Shown here one piece after another: positions 35,799 through 47,894 of a stretch of DNA of 64,000 bases; within the stretch, counting starts at the first letter, position 1, and each line of letters starts with the position of its first letter. A model generated the notes under the pieces. The model made no database searches. It was given only the letters and a program-made list of their open reading frames with translations, and had not been told where the DNA came from. The DNA comes from Mortierella hygrophila (lineage: Eukaryota; Mortierellomycota; Mortierellomycetes; Mortierellales; Mortierellaceae): positions 248,001 through 312,000 of the forward strand of contig JAAAXW010000004.1 in assembly GCA_015680625.1 (NCBI GenBank). Reading direction: 5' to 3'. A program made the position numbers and the translations under genes.

Positions 35799-35825
<27 letters not shown>
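35799..35825 (+). repeat. CT dinucleotide microsatellite
   Basis: A run of about thirteen TC/CT units in the gene-free stretch, within no supported coding sequence. Confidence 0.85.
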
Positions 35826-35829
<4 letters not shown>

Positions 35830-36842
35830 CGGACAACTGGCCTGACGGACGACGCTAACGCGTGGCTCGGGAATGTTCCTAACCTCTTTTTGTTTTCGCT
35901 TTGTAGACTACCATTTCTAACCATTGTCCAAGCGTCATACGTAGTTGGATGAACATTTACCACAATCATCGCTCCCTTTCCCTTCTTACTTTTCCCGTTT
36001 TACCGACACCCCATCCCATGTACCATGTATGCCATGCACACACATACACACACACTCACGTATATTCGAAAACGTGCGCCGTATTTTTTTTATCTTATTG
36101 AAAGATATGCGCGGGCTTATCAAACCCCACCTTAAAGCAAACTCACAACGCACAAACAAGAGACCTAAGACCAAGAACCCCCCATAATGAGACACGGCAT
36201 ACATGTGTTGACCGTTAGTAGTGTGAGGATGGTGGGGAGAGACTTCCATCTACAACTTTTATTTTTTTTTCCCCCCTACGCTTATGGTTTCTACTCTGCA
36301 TCCTTCAAACTGTGTGGGGGTGGCGCTGAGCAGCGACTATGTTTTAATTTGTTCCCTATGCTCTTCCTACCATCATTGTAGTTTATGCGCGTCTACGTAA
36401 GACAAAAAAAAAGATAGCTATCCCACGCGTGTGAGCCAAGCGATACGAGCTTCCTTGATCTACGCGTAGAGAAGAGCAGTTCAGAAAGCCACCCTAGATG
36501 TTCCAAGGAAGACCAATCATTTTCTCCAGTGCAATGCAGGGGGAAAGGTGAGGTAAAGTAGGAGAGAGACACGAAATGTGTGAATGTGGGACAAGAACTG
36601 ACAACCTACCACAACAAGGGTCCAATCGCGCGAGGGATTCACCTATACTTGTCCTCTTCTTAACCTATCCAAGAAGATTTTTTTTTTGTGGGTGTCCAAG
36701 AGAACAACTCGGATTTGTTTATTTTCGAGTGCATGAATAATGATGGCAATGGTACAAAAAGGGGGGGAGGGACAATGATGAAAGAAAAAAAGGGAATTAT
36801 GAACAGCAAAAGAGGGGGCTAGCCTATGTTGTTTTCTTTCTT

Positions 36843-38390
36843 TTAACGGGAGAGGGAGGCAAAAGCCTTGGTGACCGAGCGCTTGAGCTTGCGCTGGGCA
36901 AGGACAAAGGTATCCTTCTCGGCGAGCTCCTCGATCTGGAGAGCAGCCATGGCCTCCTCGAGAGCCTCCTCGACGGCCTTCTTGTCACCACGCTTGAGCT
37001 TCATGGAGACGTTAGGCTCGTTGAGGGTGCCCTGGATCTGGTAGACGTAGGACTCGAGCTCCTGCTTGGACTGGACGATCTCCTCGTTCTTGCGATCCTC
37101 ATCCTTGAACTTCTCGGCCTCGTTGACCATGCGCTCAATATCGGCAGCGGACAAGCGACCAGCTCCGTTGGAGATGGTGATGTTGGCCTTGCGACCGGTG
37201 GCCTTGTCCATGGCGGTGACCTTCAAGATACCGTTGGCATCCAACTCGAAGGTGCACTCGAGCTCGGGGGTACCGCGGGGCATGGGGGCAATACCAGAGA
37301 GCTCGAACTTGCCGAGCAAGTTGTTGTCGCGGGTCATGGGACGCTCACCCTCGTAGACGGGGAACTGGACGGTGGTCTGACCATCCTCGGTGGTGGTGAA
37401 GGTCTTCTTCTTGATGGTGGGGATGGCAGTGTTACGGGGAACAACGACGGCCATGACACCACCCTGCATCTCAACTCCGAGGGAGAGGGGGACGACATCC
37501 AAGAGCAAAAGATCCTGGGTGGCGGCGTTACCGGCCTGGTTGGTCAAGACGGCGGCCTGGACGGCAGCACCGTAGGCGACGGCCTCATCGGGGTTGATGG
37601 ACTTGTTCAACTCCTTTCCATCGAAGAACTCCTGGAGGAGAGCCTGGATCTTGGGGATACGGGTGGAACCTCCGACGAGGACGATCTCATCGACCTCCTT
37701 CTTGGCGAACTTGGCATCCTTGAGGACCTTCTTAACGGGCTCGATGGTGTTGTTGAAGTGAGTCGAGTTGATCTCCTCGAAACGGGCACGGGTGATGTTG
37801 GCGTTGAAGTCAACACCCTCGAAGAGCGAGTCAACCTCGATGGTGGTCTGGGCCAAAGACGACAAGGTGCGCTTAGCACGCTCGCAGGCGGTACGGAGAC
37901 GGCGGGTGGCACGGGCATCGCCAGAGATGTCCTTCTTGTGCTTGCGCTTGAACTCCTCCTTGAAGTGCTCCAAGAGGGTGTTGTCGAAATCCTCTCCTCC
38001 CAAGTGGGTGTCACCAGCGGTGGCCTTGACGGCAAAGACACCTCCGGTAATGGTCAAGAGGGAGACATCGAAGGTTCCACCACCCAAATCGAAAATGAGG
38101 ACGTTCTTCTCCTTGGTCTCCTTGGAATCCAAACCGTAGGCGATGGCAGCGGCAGTGGGCTCGTTAATGATACGGAGGACATCAAGACCGGCAATGGCAC
38201 CGGCATCCTTGGTGGCGTGACGCTGGGCATCATTGAAGTAGGCAGGGACAGTGATGACGGCCTTGGTGATGGTCTTGCCGAGCTTGGCCTCAGCAATCTC
38301 CTTCATCTTGACGAGAACCATGGCAGAGATCTCCTGGGGGGAAAACTCCTTCTTCTCGCCCTGGTAATCGACCTGGACGAAAGGGGCAGA

Positions 38391-38422
<32 letters not shown>

Positions 38423-38690
38423 TCATGTCGGACTTGACCTCGGGATCGTCGAAACGGCGACCGATAAGACGCTTGGCATCGAAGACGGTGTTGGTGGGGT
38501 TCATAGCAGCCTGGTTCTTGGCGGCATCACCGATGAGGCGCTCCTGCTCGGAGAAGGCGACATATGAGGGGGTGGTGCGGTTACCCTGCTCGTTGGCGAT
38601 GATCTCAACACGCTCGGACTCCCAGACGGCAACGCAGGAGTAGGTGGTACCGAGATCGATTCCGATGGCCAAGTCAGTAACTTCAGACAT
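36843..38690 (-). CDS. SSB1: Ribosome-associated Hsp70 chaperone, Ssb type
   Basis: Cytosolic Hsp70 that binds nascent chains at the ribosome. Single exon, 615 residues. The ATPase domain carries GIDLGTTYSCVAV, DLGGGTFDVSLL and VGGSTRIPK. The substrate-binding domain begins after DLLLLDVVPLSLGVEMQ, and the lid is helical. The protein ends TKAFASLSR instead of the EEVD of Ssa-type cytosolic Hsp70. Together with the length (yeast Ssb is 613 residues), that places it in the Ssb class. There are no introns, and codon use is strongly biased to C-ending codons, as expected of a very highly expressed gene. A long open frame on the opposite strand is a by-product of this bias. It is head-to-tail with HIR3, with its promoter in the 303 bases above the start. 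Confidence 0.94.
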
Positions 38691-38993
38691 GATGTATATG
38701 GGATGGGTGGGAGGGGTGAGGGAGAGGAGGAGGAAAGAACAAGAACAAGAACAAGAAGGAAAAATGGGACCACCAAATTATGTGATTCCAAAGAGTCTGT
38801 TCGCCGCACGCTGTCAGACGGACAACTACAGACTTCTGTTGGGAAGGAGAAAAAAAAATGGAAAAGAAAACAGATCACAAATATGCACAAGCCACCATGA
38901 TAAATCACGTGATAATACGATCATCATTTAGTGGCGCTTCTTTAATTGCATGCGGCGACGCAAAAAGCACGAACAGATGTGCACAAAGTAAAC
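38691..38993 (-). promoter_or_regulatory. Promoter region of the Ssb gene
   Basis: The 303 bases between the HIR3 stop and the Ssb ATG. It includes a purine-rich leader (repeated AAGAAC) next to the ATG and the 10-base palindrome ATCACGTGAT at 38904-38913. No clear heat-shock element array (alternating GAA/TTC triplets) is visible, which fits an Ssb gene controlled with translation rather than heat stress. Confidence 0.55.
38904..38913. promoter_or_regulatory. E-box palindrome ATCACGTGAT
   Basis: A perfect 10-base palindrome containing CACGTG, about 215 bases upstream of the Ssb ATG. TCACGTGA is the classic target of fungal bHLH factors such as Cbf1. Binding here is inferred. Confidence 0.45.
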
Positions 38994-41900
38994 TCAGGAC
39001 TTCTTGCGTCTGCCACTGCTGCCGCCACCGCTCCGGCGCCCACCACGGTCGGATTTGTCCTTGGGGTCATCTGGTCCAACCGCAACCGCTTCAATCTCCT
39101 CCACTTCCTCCTCCTCGTCGTCCTCTTCCTCCTCCTCCTCCTCCTCCTCCTCCTTCTCCTCCTCCTCCTCCTCCTCCTCGTTCTCATCATCGCTCTCCTT
39201 CACCTCCTTTTCTTCCTCCCCGTCCTCGTCCTCGTCCTCCTGACCTTCACTCTCGACTTCCTCCGAATCTGCTGCTTCCTCGGCTCCCCCAGCCTCCTCA
39301 GTGTTCGACTCATCTCCTTCTTCATCAGATCCCTCGGCTTCCTCGTCCGAGTCTGAGCTATCACCTTCCAAGTCTTCCTCTGCATCATTATCTTCCATGT
39401 CTTCATCAGAGTCCTCCTCCACAGAGTCCCCTTCATCGTCATCCTCCCCCTCGCCAGAGTCGGAATTAGAGTCCTCTTCACCCGCTTCCGTGCCTTCCCT
39501 CTCGTCATCTTCCTCCATGTCCTCCGTATCATTCTTCTCGCTCTCTCCACTATCTTCTTCCTCATCTTGCTCTTCATTACTGTCATCGCTTTCATCGTCA
39601 TCGCCATCGTCATCGCCATCGTCATCGCCATCCTCCTGGTCTTTCTCATCACCGATGGTTTCTCCCTGGACCTCCTCGCCGACTTCAGAGCCCTCGTCCT
39701 CTTCTGCACAAGCACCATCAGCATCATCCTTCTCGCTGTCGGTATCCTTGGCACCGTTGACCTCCGTATCTCCTTGTCCTTTGTCTCCATTGCTGACACC
39801 TGGATCCTCATCACGAGACTCCATGGCAACATCAGAACTGCCATTCACGATCTCTACAGGAGTTCGCTTGTCGTCCGCATAGCCATTCTCTGTACCAGCC
39901 TCCGCGCCACTATCGAAACCGCCGTCGGTAGCATGGTCCTGTTCCGCGAGTTTGCTCTGGAGTGTTTGAGGCGCCTTGAGTGAGGGTGGAGGAGCCTTGC
40001 ACATGGCTGTCGCCCTGGAGGCCAGCTCAGCTTCGCTGATCTTCTTTCGAGTCTCCCAATCCTCCATCGTAGGTCGTGGTTCTATTGGTGCTGTTGCCTC
40101 TGTAGACGCCACATCGCGATCTTCCGATTGGCCAGATGTCTCTGGAGCAGACGCTAACATCTCCACGTCAGTAGAGTCGACCATCTCCGTATCTCTTGTT
40201 GTCGTATCTGTCATCGTCACGTCGGTCGTCTCTGGAGACTGATCAATTGGCGGCACAGGTGCTGAATCTGAATTTGCATCCGCAAGGTCGTAGTTGTCAT
40301 TGGTCGTTGCTGGCTGTATGTCGGTCGAAAGATCAACAGTCGAAGTATGACTCTTTGCTGGTTCTGCCACTAATGTTGATGAGGGTGAGGAGCCTTGCTT
40401 ATCGCCGTTTGACTTCTCAGACTCAACCATCGTCACATCGTCGCCGACAGTGGTGTCCTTGTCCTTGGACTGGTCAGAAATCTCCTCAACCTCGCCTTCC
40501 TCATCATTCGACTCATCGCCATTTGAACCGTACTTCCGTGATGCGATTTGATATGGTGTTGCCGCATCCGCAGCCCCATTCGCATCCTTCAGTTCCTTTT
40601 CCCTCTCCTCCTCCGTCTTCTCCTTCCCCTCCTGTCTGGCGTATTCCATCTGGTTCTCAAGTCGATCCAGCAACTCCTTAGGGTACATGTCTACCCCACC
40701 GACCTCAATGAAAAGCTTGCTATAGCAAACCGCCAACAGGTGCGCCATCTGACCCTCCGGTGCCATTTTGTCGTTCAGCTTCTTCAGCTCACAGAGTCGC
40801 TGTAACAACACCAGGCCAGGTAGCTGAGATTCCTGGTCAAACATCTTTGTCTCGTAGATGGCAGCCTTCTCCCTGAAATCTGTTCTGGGGACGACCTCGG
40901 CAATGGGTATAATAGGATCAGATCCAACAAGGCCTGCAAGGATCGCCAGATACGACTCATACAGCAGTTCCCAGATCTCCTTCAGGTCCAGTAGTAAACC
41001 ATGGGCGCGACGAATCTTTCTCGCAAGACTGTTGAGAAGCTCGACATCATGCGTTTCCTTGGCAAGGACAATCAGGAAGCGCGTGTACTCTCCGACATAC
41101 ACAAAATGCTTGCCGCTCCGTTCAAATTCCGGCTTCCAGACTGAGCTCACCAGCGTCTTTTGGTTGCTCTTGATTTGAAACAGACTCAGGATCTCAGACT
41201 TGGCGCGCTCAACATCGTGGTAGACTTCATGCAGAATACACGCTTGCTATTCTCACCAAACAATAGAGCCTGTTGTTAGATCGTACTTCGTAATCATGTG
41301 GCTAGACTGGTAAGAGGCAAAGGATTGAGGGACTTACTCTGTACACTGGTCGATGGTGCCAGTGTCGCTTGTCGGCATGTCGGATTCGAGCCAATCCTTC
41401 GCAGAGTAGTCGGTACGCGCGCAGTTTGTTGTTATTCTGGATATCAGCCTCGCTAGGTGGGTCGGATTGGACCGACTCGAGAAAATCCTTTGGTGGTTCG
41501 AAAATGAACGACTCTCGATCGGCAACACTCAGCTTGGACTTGGCCAAGGTCATAGTCATGATGGTCTCGGCGTCCGACGCCTAATAAAATAACATGTGAA
41601 CAGCGCATCGACTGTTAGTCAAGGGTTGCTTGAAGCAATAAACAATACAGCCTAATATACGCTGATACTCACCGTGATCTTGTCCTGGGCGAGATACTTT
41701 GACAATGTTGATATGGTCTTGTAGGCTGCATCGTAAATACGCTCGTTGCCAGGCTGACCTGACCGAGGCGGCACCTTTTCGGCCGCAATCCTGTAGAGAG
41801 CCAAGACAGATCTAGGCTTGCCTCCTAATTTCTCGATACATTTTCCCAGCATGAACAGCGACCTCCAGTTTCGACTGTCCAGGAGCAGCGACCTCTTGAA

Positions 41901-44900
41901 GCAGAATGACGCAAATCTGTACACCTGTGCTTCAGTTGGCTCCATTACCGGGACGACAGTGGCTTCCTCTGATTCTGACAGCTCCTCGTCGTCCGTTCGT
42001 CGCATGGCCTCCATTCTCATAGGCTTGGACATGATACCATGAACAAGGTTGCCGAAATCGAACCAGAAGGTAGCTTGCTTTTGAACCCACTCCTGATCAC
42101 TGCCACTGACCTCTGATGTATTTGCGGTGAAATCGCTATCGCTCGATTCATCGCCCGAATGACCCTTGTCTGTCATCTGGCTTGCTAGGACTGACTCATC
42201 CCAGGCGGCACCAAGGTCCGCCACCGTGTCCTTCTCCTCCTTGATAAAGTGCGCCAAGTCATTCCCGTTCCGTCCTATCCGCTTGGGCGCCAGCTTCACT
42301 GCCTGGGAAAAGCAATGGAAGGATCGTCGTTGGAGGTCGGTGATTTTGGAAAAGTTGTTCCTGATATCCGAAGCGCTGAACACCAAGTTTTCGTCTGCAA
42401 GGAACGCGTAGCAGATCGCCAGCGAATACCACGAGTCCCAGCAGCACGGGTTGACATGAAGGTTGGTCTGAAACTGGTCGATCGCGTGTTGTAGGTCCTC
42501 CAGCGGTTTGAATTGGTTATTCTTGGCCTTGTTCTTGAACTGGGCCAAAAATATCTTCCCTTGAATAGCATAGATGCTTCGATAGACTGAAGGGAGTTTG
42601 CTCGACGGAGGCTGCTGCATTGTGAGGAGGTCGTTCCTTGAATGCACCTGGATCTCTTTTGCAAAGTTTATCTCTGAAGCCAAATATCCATCAATGTGTC
42701 GACGGTTGAACTCCAGAGTCGAGTAGCGTTCGTATGGCGGCGATCCAAGTGCCTCCTCCACTCTATCGACGGCGTCTTTGAGGTCACCTCGGACTTGGCC
42801 ACGTAGTGCTCTGTTCGACAAGGACCGTTCCAGAAGAGGGTAGAACTCGATTGCTGCCTGTTTGTCGAAATCCACTGGCTCAGAGGAGTGCTCAATCGGG
42901 TACTGGCCATCCACCTACAACGAGAGTTTGGTTGTTAGTTGTCAACTCGTGTTTCCATGGTTGTTTGTTGTTCATTACAAGCCACCTCATAGACACTTAC
43001 ACTGAGAGAGATGCCATAGAAGCAATAGTAGCATTGATTCTCCTCCTTGCGGTAAAACGATCCTTGCATGGGGGAGGCAACCTTGAGCGCCAGTTGAATG
43101 AGTTGATCTACAGGAAAAGTATTAAATGAGAATCAAGTGCGGAATTTGGTGGCAAATTACGCTTTGAAAATCTGTCCTCAAAAATGAACCTACTGTTGTC
43201 AATTCCACAGAACTCTCTGACGCCGAAATCGTCATGGACGAGTGCGATGAGCTCCATGTACAATTCCTGTGACGGTTGAGTGTAGTGTGAAAGGGCAGTC
43301 GAGGAGTTTGTTGTCAAGGGTTGGGAAAGCACCCGGCGGACAGTCTCGCGATCCATGTCTAGCTGTTGGAGATCCAGTGGGTGCGCGTTGAGGGGTGTTG
43401 GTGCTGCCATAGACTCGTCCTGGTTGGTCGCCGCTCCTGATTCGTCTTGTTCAGCTTCAGGGTGGATCCAGCCAGGCAGTAAATACAAGAGAACGAGCCA
43501 TGCGCGAACAAGAACAAGGTTGAACTGTCCGAGATGCGGCCGATTCTTAAGAAGGTCAGAGTACGAAATCTTGATGTCGTCGTCCACAAGTCGGTCCTGA
43601 TGCAGGATATTGACAAAGCCTAGTCTCGCCATTGCCAAGACGCAGCAGAGAAGCCGTTGAAGTTTCTGACTCCTGAGCGACTCTATCAATTCCACCAAAC
43701 TCGCCGACTGCAGAGTTTCCCTCAGGAGGCAAAGTGTTTGGCCAACTTTTCCAAAGAGATACCAGACCTCTGATGCCTCACTCGCGTCTGTAACGGTATT
43801 CACAAGGGTCTCCGCAACAAGGACAAACATCTCAACGGCGCAGTTGAACTGCTGTCTACGATTTTCGAGTGCTTCGCACGACTATTTGGATATACACAGC
43901 AATAGAGTAAAAAGTCAGTTGATTTTGATGAGCACCTCGTGCAGGGTGTCACATTCGCGAAACGAGGATGCGGGGCTTACCTTGTACAGCAATGTCATGA
44001 GTCCCAACCTCTCTGAAAGCGACCCTCCTATATCCTCAAGGCTGACAGCTGCTGGCCTGGCTTCTATTTCAGCCGATACGACTTCCTGAATTGGGTCCTT
44101 GTTCTCCAGGAACGCGGGTGCTAGTCTCGCCAGCACTGAGACGAAATCCTTTTCTTCGAACAGTCTCTCCGCTTCCATGACGTACTGATGTGTCTTGAGT
44201 TTCCCCAGTCTCTCCAGTATGCTCTCAGCGTCGATAACGGTGTCGTACATACTATATCCGGCGAGAACGATCCGGTTAGTTGACCTGCAAAACATCGTTG
44301 GGAAACAACATTCACGCATCAATTGCGAGCCAATCTCTTTACCAATTGGGCAATAGGACGGACTCAATAGAGAGACGGCGCGACAGCTGAAGACAATCCT
44401 CGAACCGTGATATTGCCTCGTTTGGATTTCCAAGGCACTGAGAATACCGCCCTAACATCCAGCCGACCCTATTAACGACAACAGACAACAGAGTGAGTGA
44501 CTAATGTCATTGACATAATTGAGACGCTTTGCAACAATCGAAGTAATTTGACGTTTACCGCAGAGCAGCGATCTTGATCCACTTGTCTACGCCTGACTCA
44601 TCTACGCCTTGCAGATAGTGATCGAGTGGGACATCCAGCTCGTATCCGGCAAGTTGCAGCCACCGCTGAAAGTGCTTGTCGAGCATTGCTATCAGCTCAG
44701 TGTCTACTCGCTTAGGTCCCTTGGTCTTCTTTCCCGTAGAGGCATAGGGCAGTAATGTCACTCGAACCATCTCGTCAAGATATAGTTCGCATATTGACAA
44801 CCGAAGCTACGAAAAATGGAATAATTCGTCATTAATTTTTTGCTTTTTCTTATTGCAAGGCCTAAAGTATACTTCATACGCCACATCCTGCCTTACCTCG

Positions 44901-47474
44901 AACTTTACGCGCTGATCTAGCCGGTCATCTAGCTCGTCTGTCCTGTTCTCCTGATGCAGGTACTCCAGCAGCTCATCTTCAATTAATGATACTGCGCTGA
45001 GAACAATTGACCTCAGGCCATCAGGCCATCGCCGCCGCCAGTTTGCCTCGGCCTCGGATCCCGTGAGTCCTGACATCAGAGCCATAAGGTAGTCGCAAAG
45101 ATACTCCACCACGCCAGAATTGGTTTCGTTCGTCCTGTTGATAAAGCTGAGTAGCTTGGTATTGTCTTGGAACGATGCTGCAGCTCGTGAGTTGCTCTTG
45201 TCGGTTGAAAATATTGCAAAGTGATTAGTCTTATGTCTATTATTTGAGCAATATAAACGACAAGGATTAGTGGCGATTCAGTATAGCCCACTGATCCCAG
45301 CTACAGCAGTATGTATTTATGCTTACTGTTGAATATGTTCGGTGGCGGTAGATGCTTGAACGACGGCATTAGGTCGTTCCAAGTGTTTGTTGAATGTGAC
45401 AAGAAGACCGGATAGGCCACTGGGAAAGATATCTTCTACTTTGAGCGAACCAGACGACGATCCTGCAATGTAGCCATTCTCGAGATCCACGCCGAACCTG
45501 GACAACACAATGCGGTACTTGGCTAGAATCTCCAGTTCTTCTTCCTCGCGCTTCTTCTTTGTAACTTCAAACTGATCCAACTTGTCCCGGACACGCTTGG
45601 ATGTTCTATGGTTTTGTTGAAAAATATGATGACGCGTTAGAACACTGAGGTCCAGCACTCACCAAGCAAACATTGGCCTGAAGAAAGAGAGCTACTTACC
45701 GAAGTCCAGAACGCTCTTCGATTTCTTTCCGTTTCCGCTTCAAAGCCGCCTGCTCAGATTCTGATGCTTCCTTGTCAACGGTCTCGCCACCCTCGGCTGT
45801 CGTTACTATTGACACCGACGTGGCTATTGCTGGCTCCTGCATCGTAGCTTCGTCAATGGATTTGGCGTCTGTTGGTGGTGTCGCCTCTGTTTTTGAGATA
45901 GCGTCGTCCTTGATCGTTTCAGTCTCCTCCGCCGGGGTCTCATCCATCTCAACGTCAATTATTTCCATTTCCTCCGTATTTGGTACGCGTACGATTAGTT
46001 TCCGGTTGTAAAATGTCTGATCCGGATTCGCAGTCAATAGTTTGTACTCTGCTAGCAACTGCTCTCCGAGACTCTCCCAGGATGGCTCTTCCAACTGCAG
46101 TTGCTTGGGCGCAAAGTCAATTCCGTCCAAGTACAATGGCGCCTCCTGCACAGCATGGTCTAAGCTACTCTCTTGGCCGGGATGCTCCTGAAGCCCCTGG
46201 CGAATCATACGTAATATGTCCTGACCGCGCTCAAAGTATGGAGAATAATGTAGTGCCCTCCGAAGGTATTCCTCGCATGCTACATAATCGCCGATAATGT
46301 AGAGGACCTAGAAGTCATACGTTAACGAAGGGTTGTTGTATTAGCACTTCAATGATCTTGAGGCCCGGAGAGCGGATTTACAAGAAGTATACACTCAAAA
46401 ACGCAACTCTTGAAGACCTACTGTGCAGATCAGTTACCTCACAAAGCGTCTCCAAGCAGACCCACTGGGATGGAGTGAGCTGACCGTCCGGCAAATTTCC
46501 TGATGAAATAATTTGATCCGCCGAATCGTCTGCAAGACCTAGTGCGCTTGTCCGTTGTAGACCGCATTCCAGAGAGTAACGTGCGAGTTTGTATTTCTTC
46601 TCCTTTGTAGCCAATATTCCAATTTTGATCCAGAGGGAGTTGTCAGAGTTGTCGAAGGTGATAGCCTACAAAAGAAGATACAGGAAAAGAAAGTGTGTTA
46701 GCGGAAGTCAGAACCAGGGCAACTCTAGTACGATCACCTGCTTCCTTGGGCAGCCAACCTACCTTTAAATAGTATTGGAGCGCGGAAATGTTGTCCGATG
46801 ATTCCTCGAGAATGCTGGCATAGTTCATGTAGACCAAATATTGCAGGCGACGGACTGGAGTCCCGCGCGCTGCCACCTCGGACTATTGCGAAGTCGATAT
46901 GACAATGTTTGGTATGTTCAGAGTTAATCGCCTTATTGTTTGTCGCCTTCAAAAACGAAAATGGCGGCGTTTTTTTCGAAGGACAAATGTCAAATGACCT
47001 ATCCTTACGTTGTTGTCGATTGTCTGCAAGAGTTCCGAGTCAATAAGGTCCTTCAGTGACTTCCGTGCCTCCTCCGATCGGCCCTTTTGCAACATCCGAA
47101 TGGCATCCTCGTAGGTGCCCAAGCATTTCTCGGCCTATCATTAGTCCAAAAAAAGTACGACCATATTAAAAAAGTCATCCTATGTCAACGACTTGGTTGA
47201 AAAGAAAGTAAACGCCTCAAAATCTTGTCCAGCTATCCTAAAGGAGCCTTGCCTGAATCTCGACAGAATCTTCCTCCTCTGTCTTGACTAGAGCGGGGTC
47301 GTCGTTAATAGCGGTAAAGCGGATCTATTGGGGTTGATGGATGATGATGGGGAATCGAGGTACAAAGATGTGTAGGTCACGCGCCTACGTTAGCATGTAG
47401 ACGCGTCTATGAAAGTATGCAAGGCACGGGTAATGGCAGGGCCATGGGATGGGACAAAGTGTGAACGGTACCAT
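38994..47474 (-). CDS. HIR3: Histone chaperone subunit HIR3/CABIN1
   Basis: Scaffold subunit of the HIR/HIRA complex, which deposits H3-H4 independently of replication and represses histone genes. I joined 16 exons in frame to about 2,314 residues: 47472-47474, 47253-47324, 47009-47134, 46763-46882, 46438-46665, 45700-46307, 45327-45605, 44897-45194, 44559-44806, 44343-44468, 43981-44284, 43194-43881, 43001-43107, 41673-42914, 41338-41580, 38994-41246. The N-terminus (IRFTAINDD, then TPR-like helices such as YLVYMNYASILEES, LWIKIGILA) matches CABIN1. CCWDSWYSLAICYAF and RNWRSLFMLGKCIEKLGG are conserved repeats in the second half. The last 400 residues are an extreme Glu/Asp tail fit for histone binding, ending in a basic GGRRSGGGSSGRRKK. 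The ATG-only first exon is inferred. Intron 2 starts with GC. Confidence 0.88.
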
Positions 47475-47894
47475 GACATGAACACGAAGGGAAGGGGGAA
47501 AGAGAAAGAGAAGAGAAGTGAGGAGGAGATGTTGAAGAAAAAGAGAAGTGGAGAAGGAAGGATGTAAGCTCAAATAAATTGTGGGAAGTGAGGGGGCAAA
47601 AGTCAAAGTCAAGCACACATTGTGCTTGAACGAATTTGCCGCGAAACAAAGAAGCGAGAAAAGGTGGCTTTGTGTCCCTGGTGGAGAGCGTGGATGTGGT
47701 GTTCTTCAAATTTTATTCTACAAAAACAAAAAATAGTTCTGGCAGGCTTGATCCTGCCGTGCTGTTGGTGCTGGGCCCACTTGCAATTGTCAATGAGAGA
47801 AGGTGGGGTCAAGGAAGGATATCATGTTGTTGAGCTTGTCGGATGGGATCTAACTGCCTCTATTCTCGCCGGTGTATGCTGGCTGTCCATATAT
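47475..47894. other. Spacer between NDUFS4 and HIR3
   Basis: Holds the NDUFS4 3' UTR and the HIR3 promoter. It is purine-rich at 47485-47560 on the plus strand. No separate gene was recognised. Confidence 0.5.

Larger units (their letters stand above)
32392..36842. other. 4.45-kb region without a recognisable gene
   Basis: Lies between the start of the PAS-like gene and the 3' end of the Ssb gene. All open frames are short and made of low-complexity Ser/Phe/Leu/Arg/Lys. It contains a 14-base minisatellite (32601-32682), purine-rich tracts, simple GA and CT repeats, homopolymers and four ACGCGT hexamers. It probably includes the promoter and leader of the PAS-like gene and perhaps a non-coding transcript. 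I see no tRNA or transposon remnant. Confidence 0.5.

Noticed and set aside
37758..38567. 269-residue open frame on the plus strand opposite the Hsp70 gene
   Set aside because: Antisense open frames over Hsp70 genes are a known artefact of strong codon bias; the translation is Gly/Leu/Glu repetitive.
39301..39882. Plus-strand Ser-rich frame opposite the HIR3 acidic tail
   Set aside because: Poly-Ser is the complement of GAG/GAA/GAT runs; HIR3 is well supported on the other strand.
43915..43980. Read-through of HIR3 exon 11 into the following intron
   Set aside because: A GTAAGC donor at 43980 and the next exon's conserved sequence keep the frame, so the open stretch is intronic.
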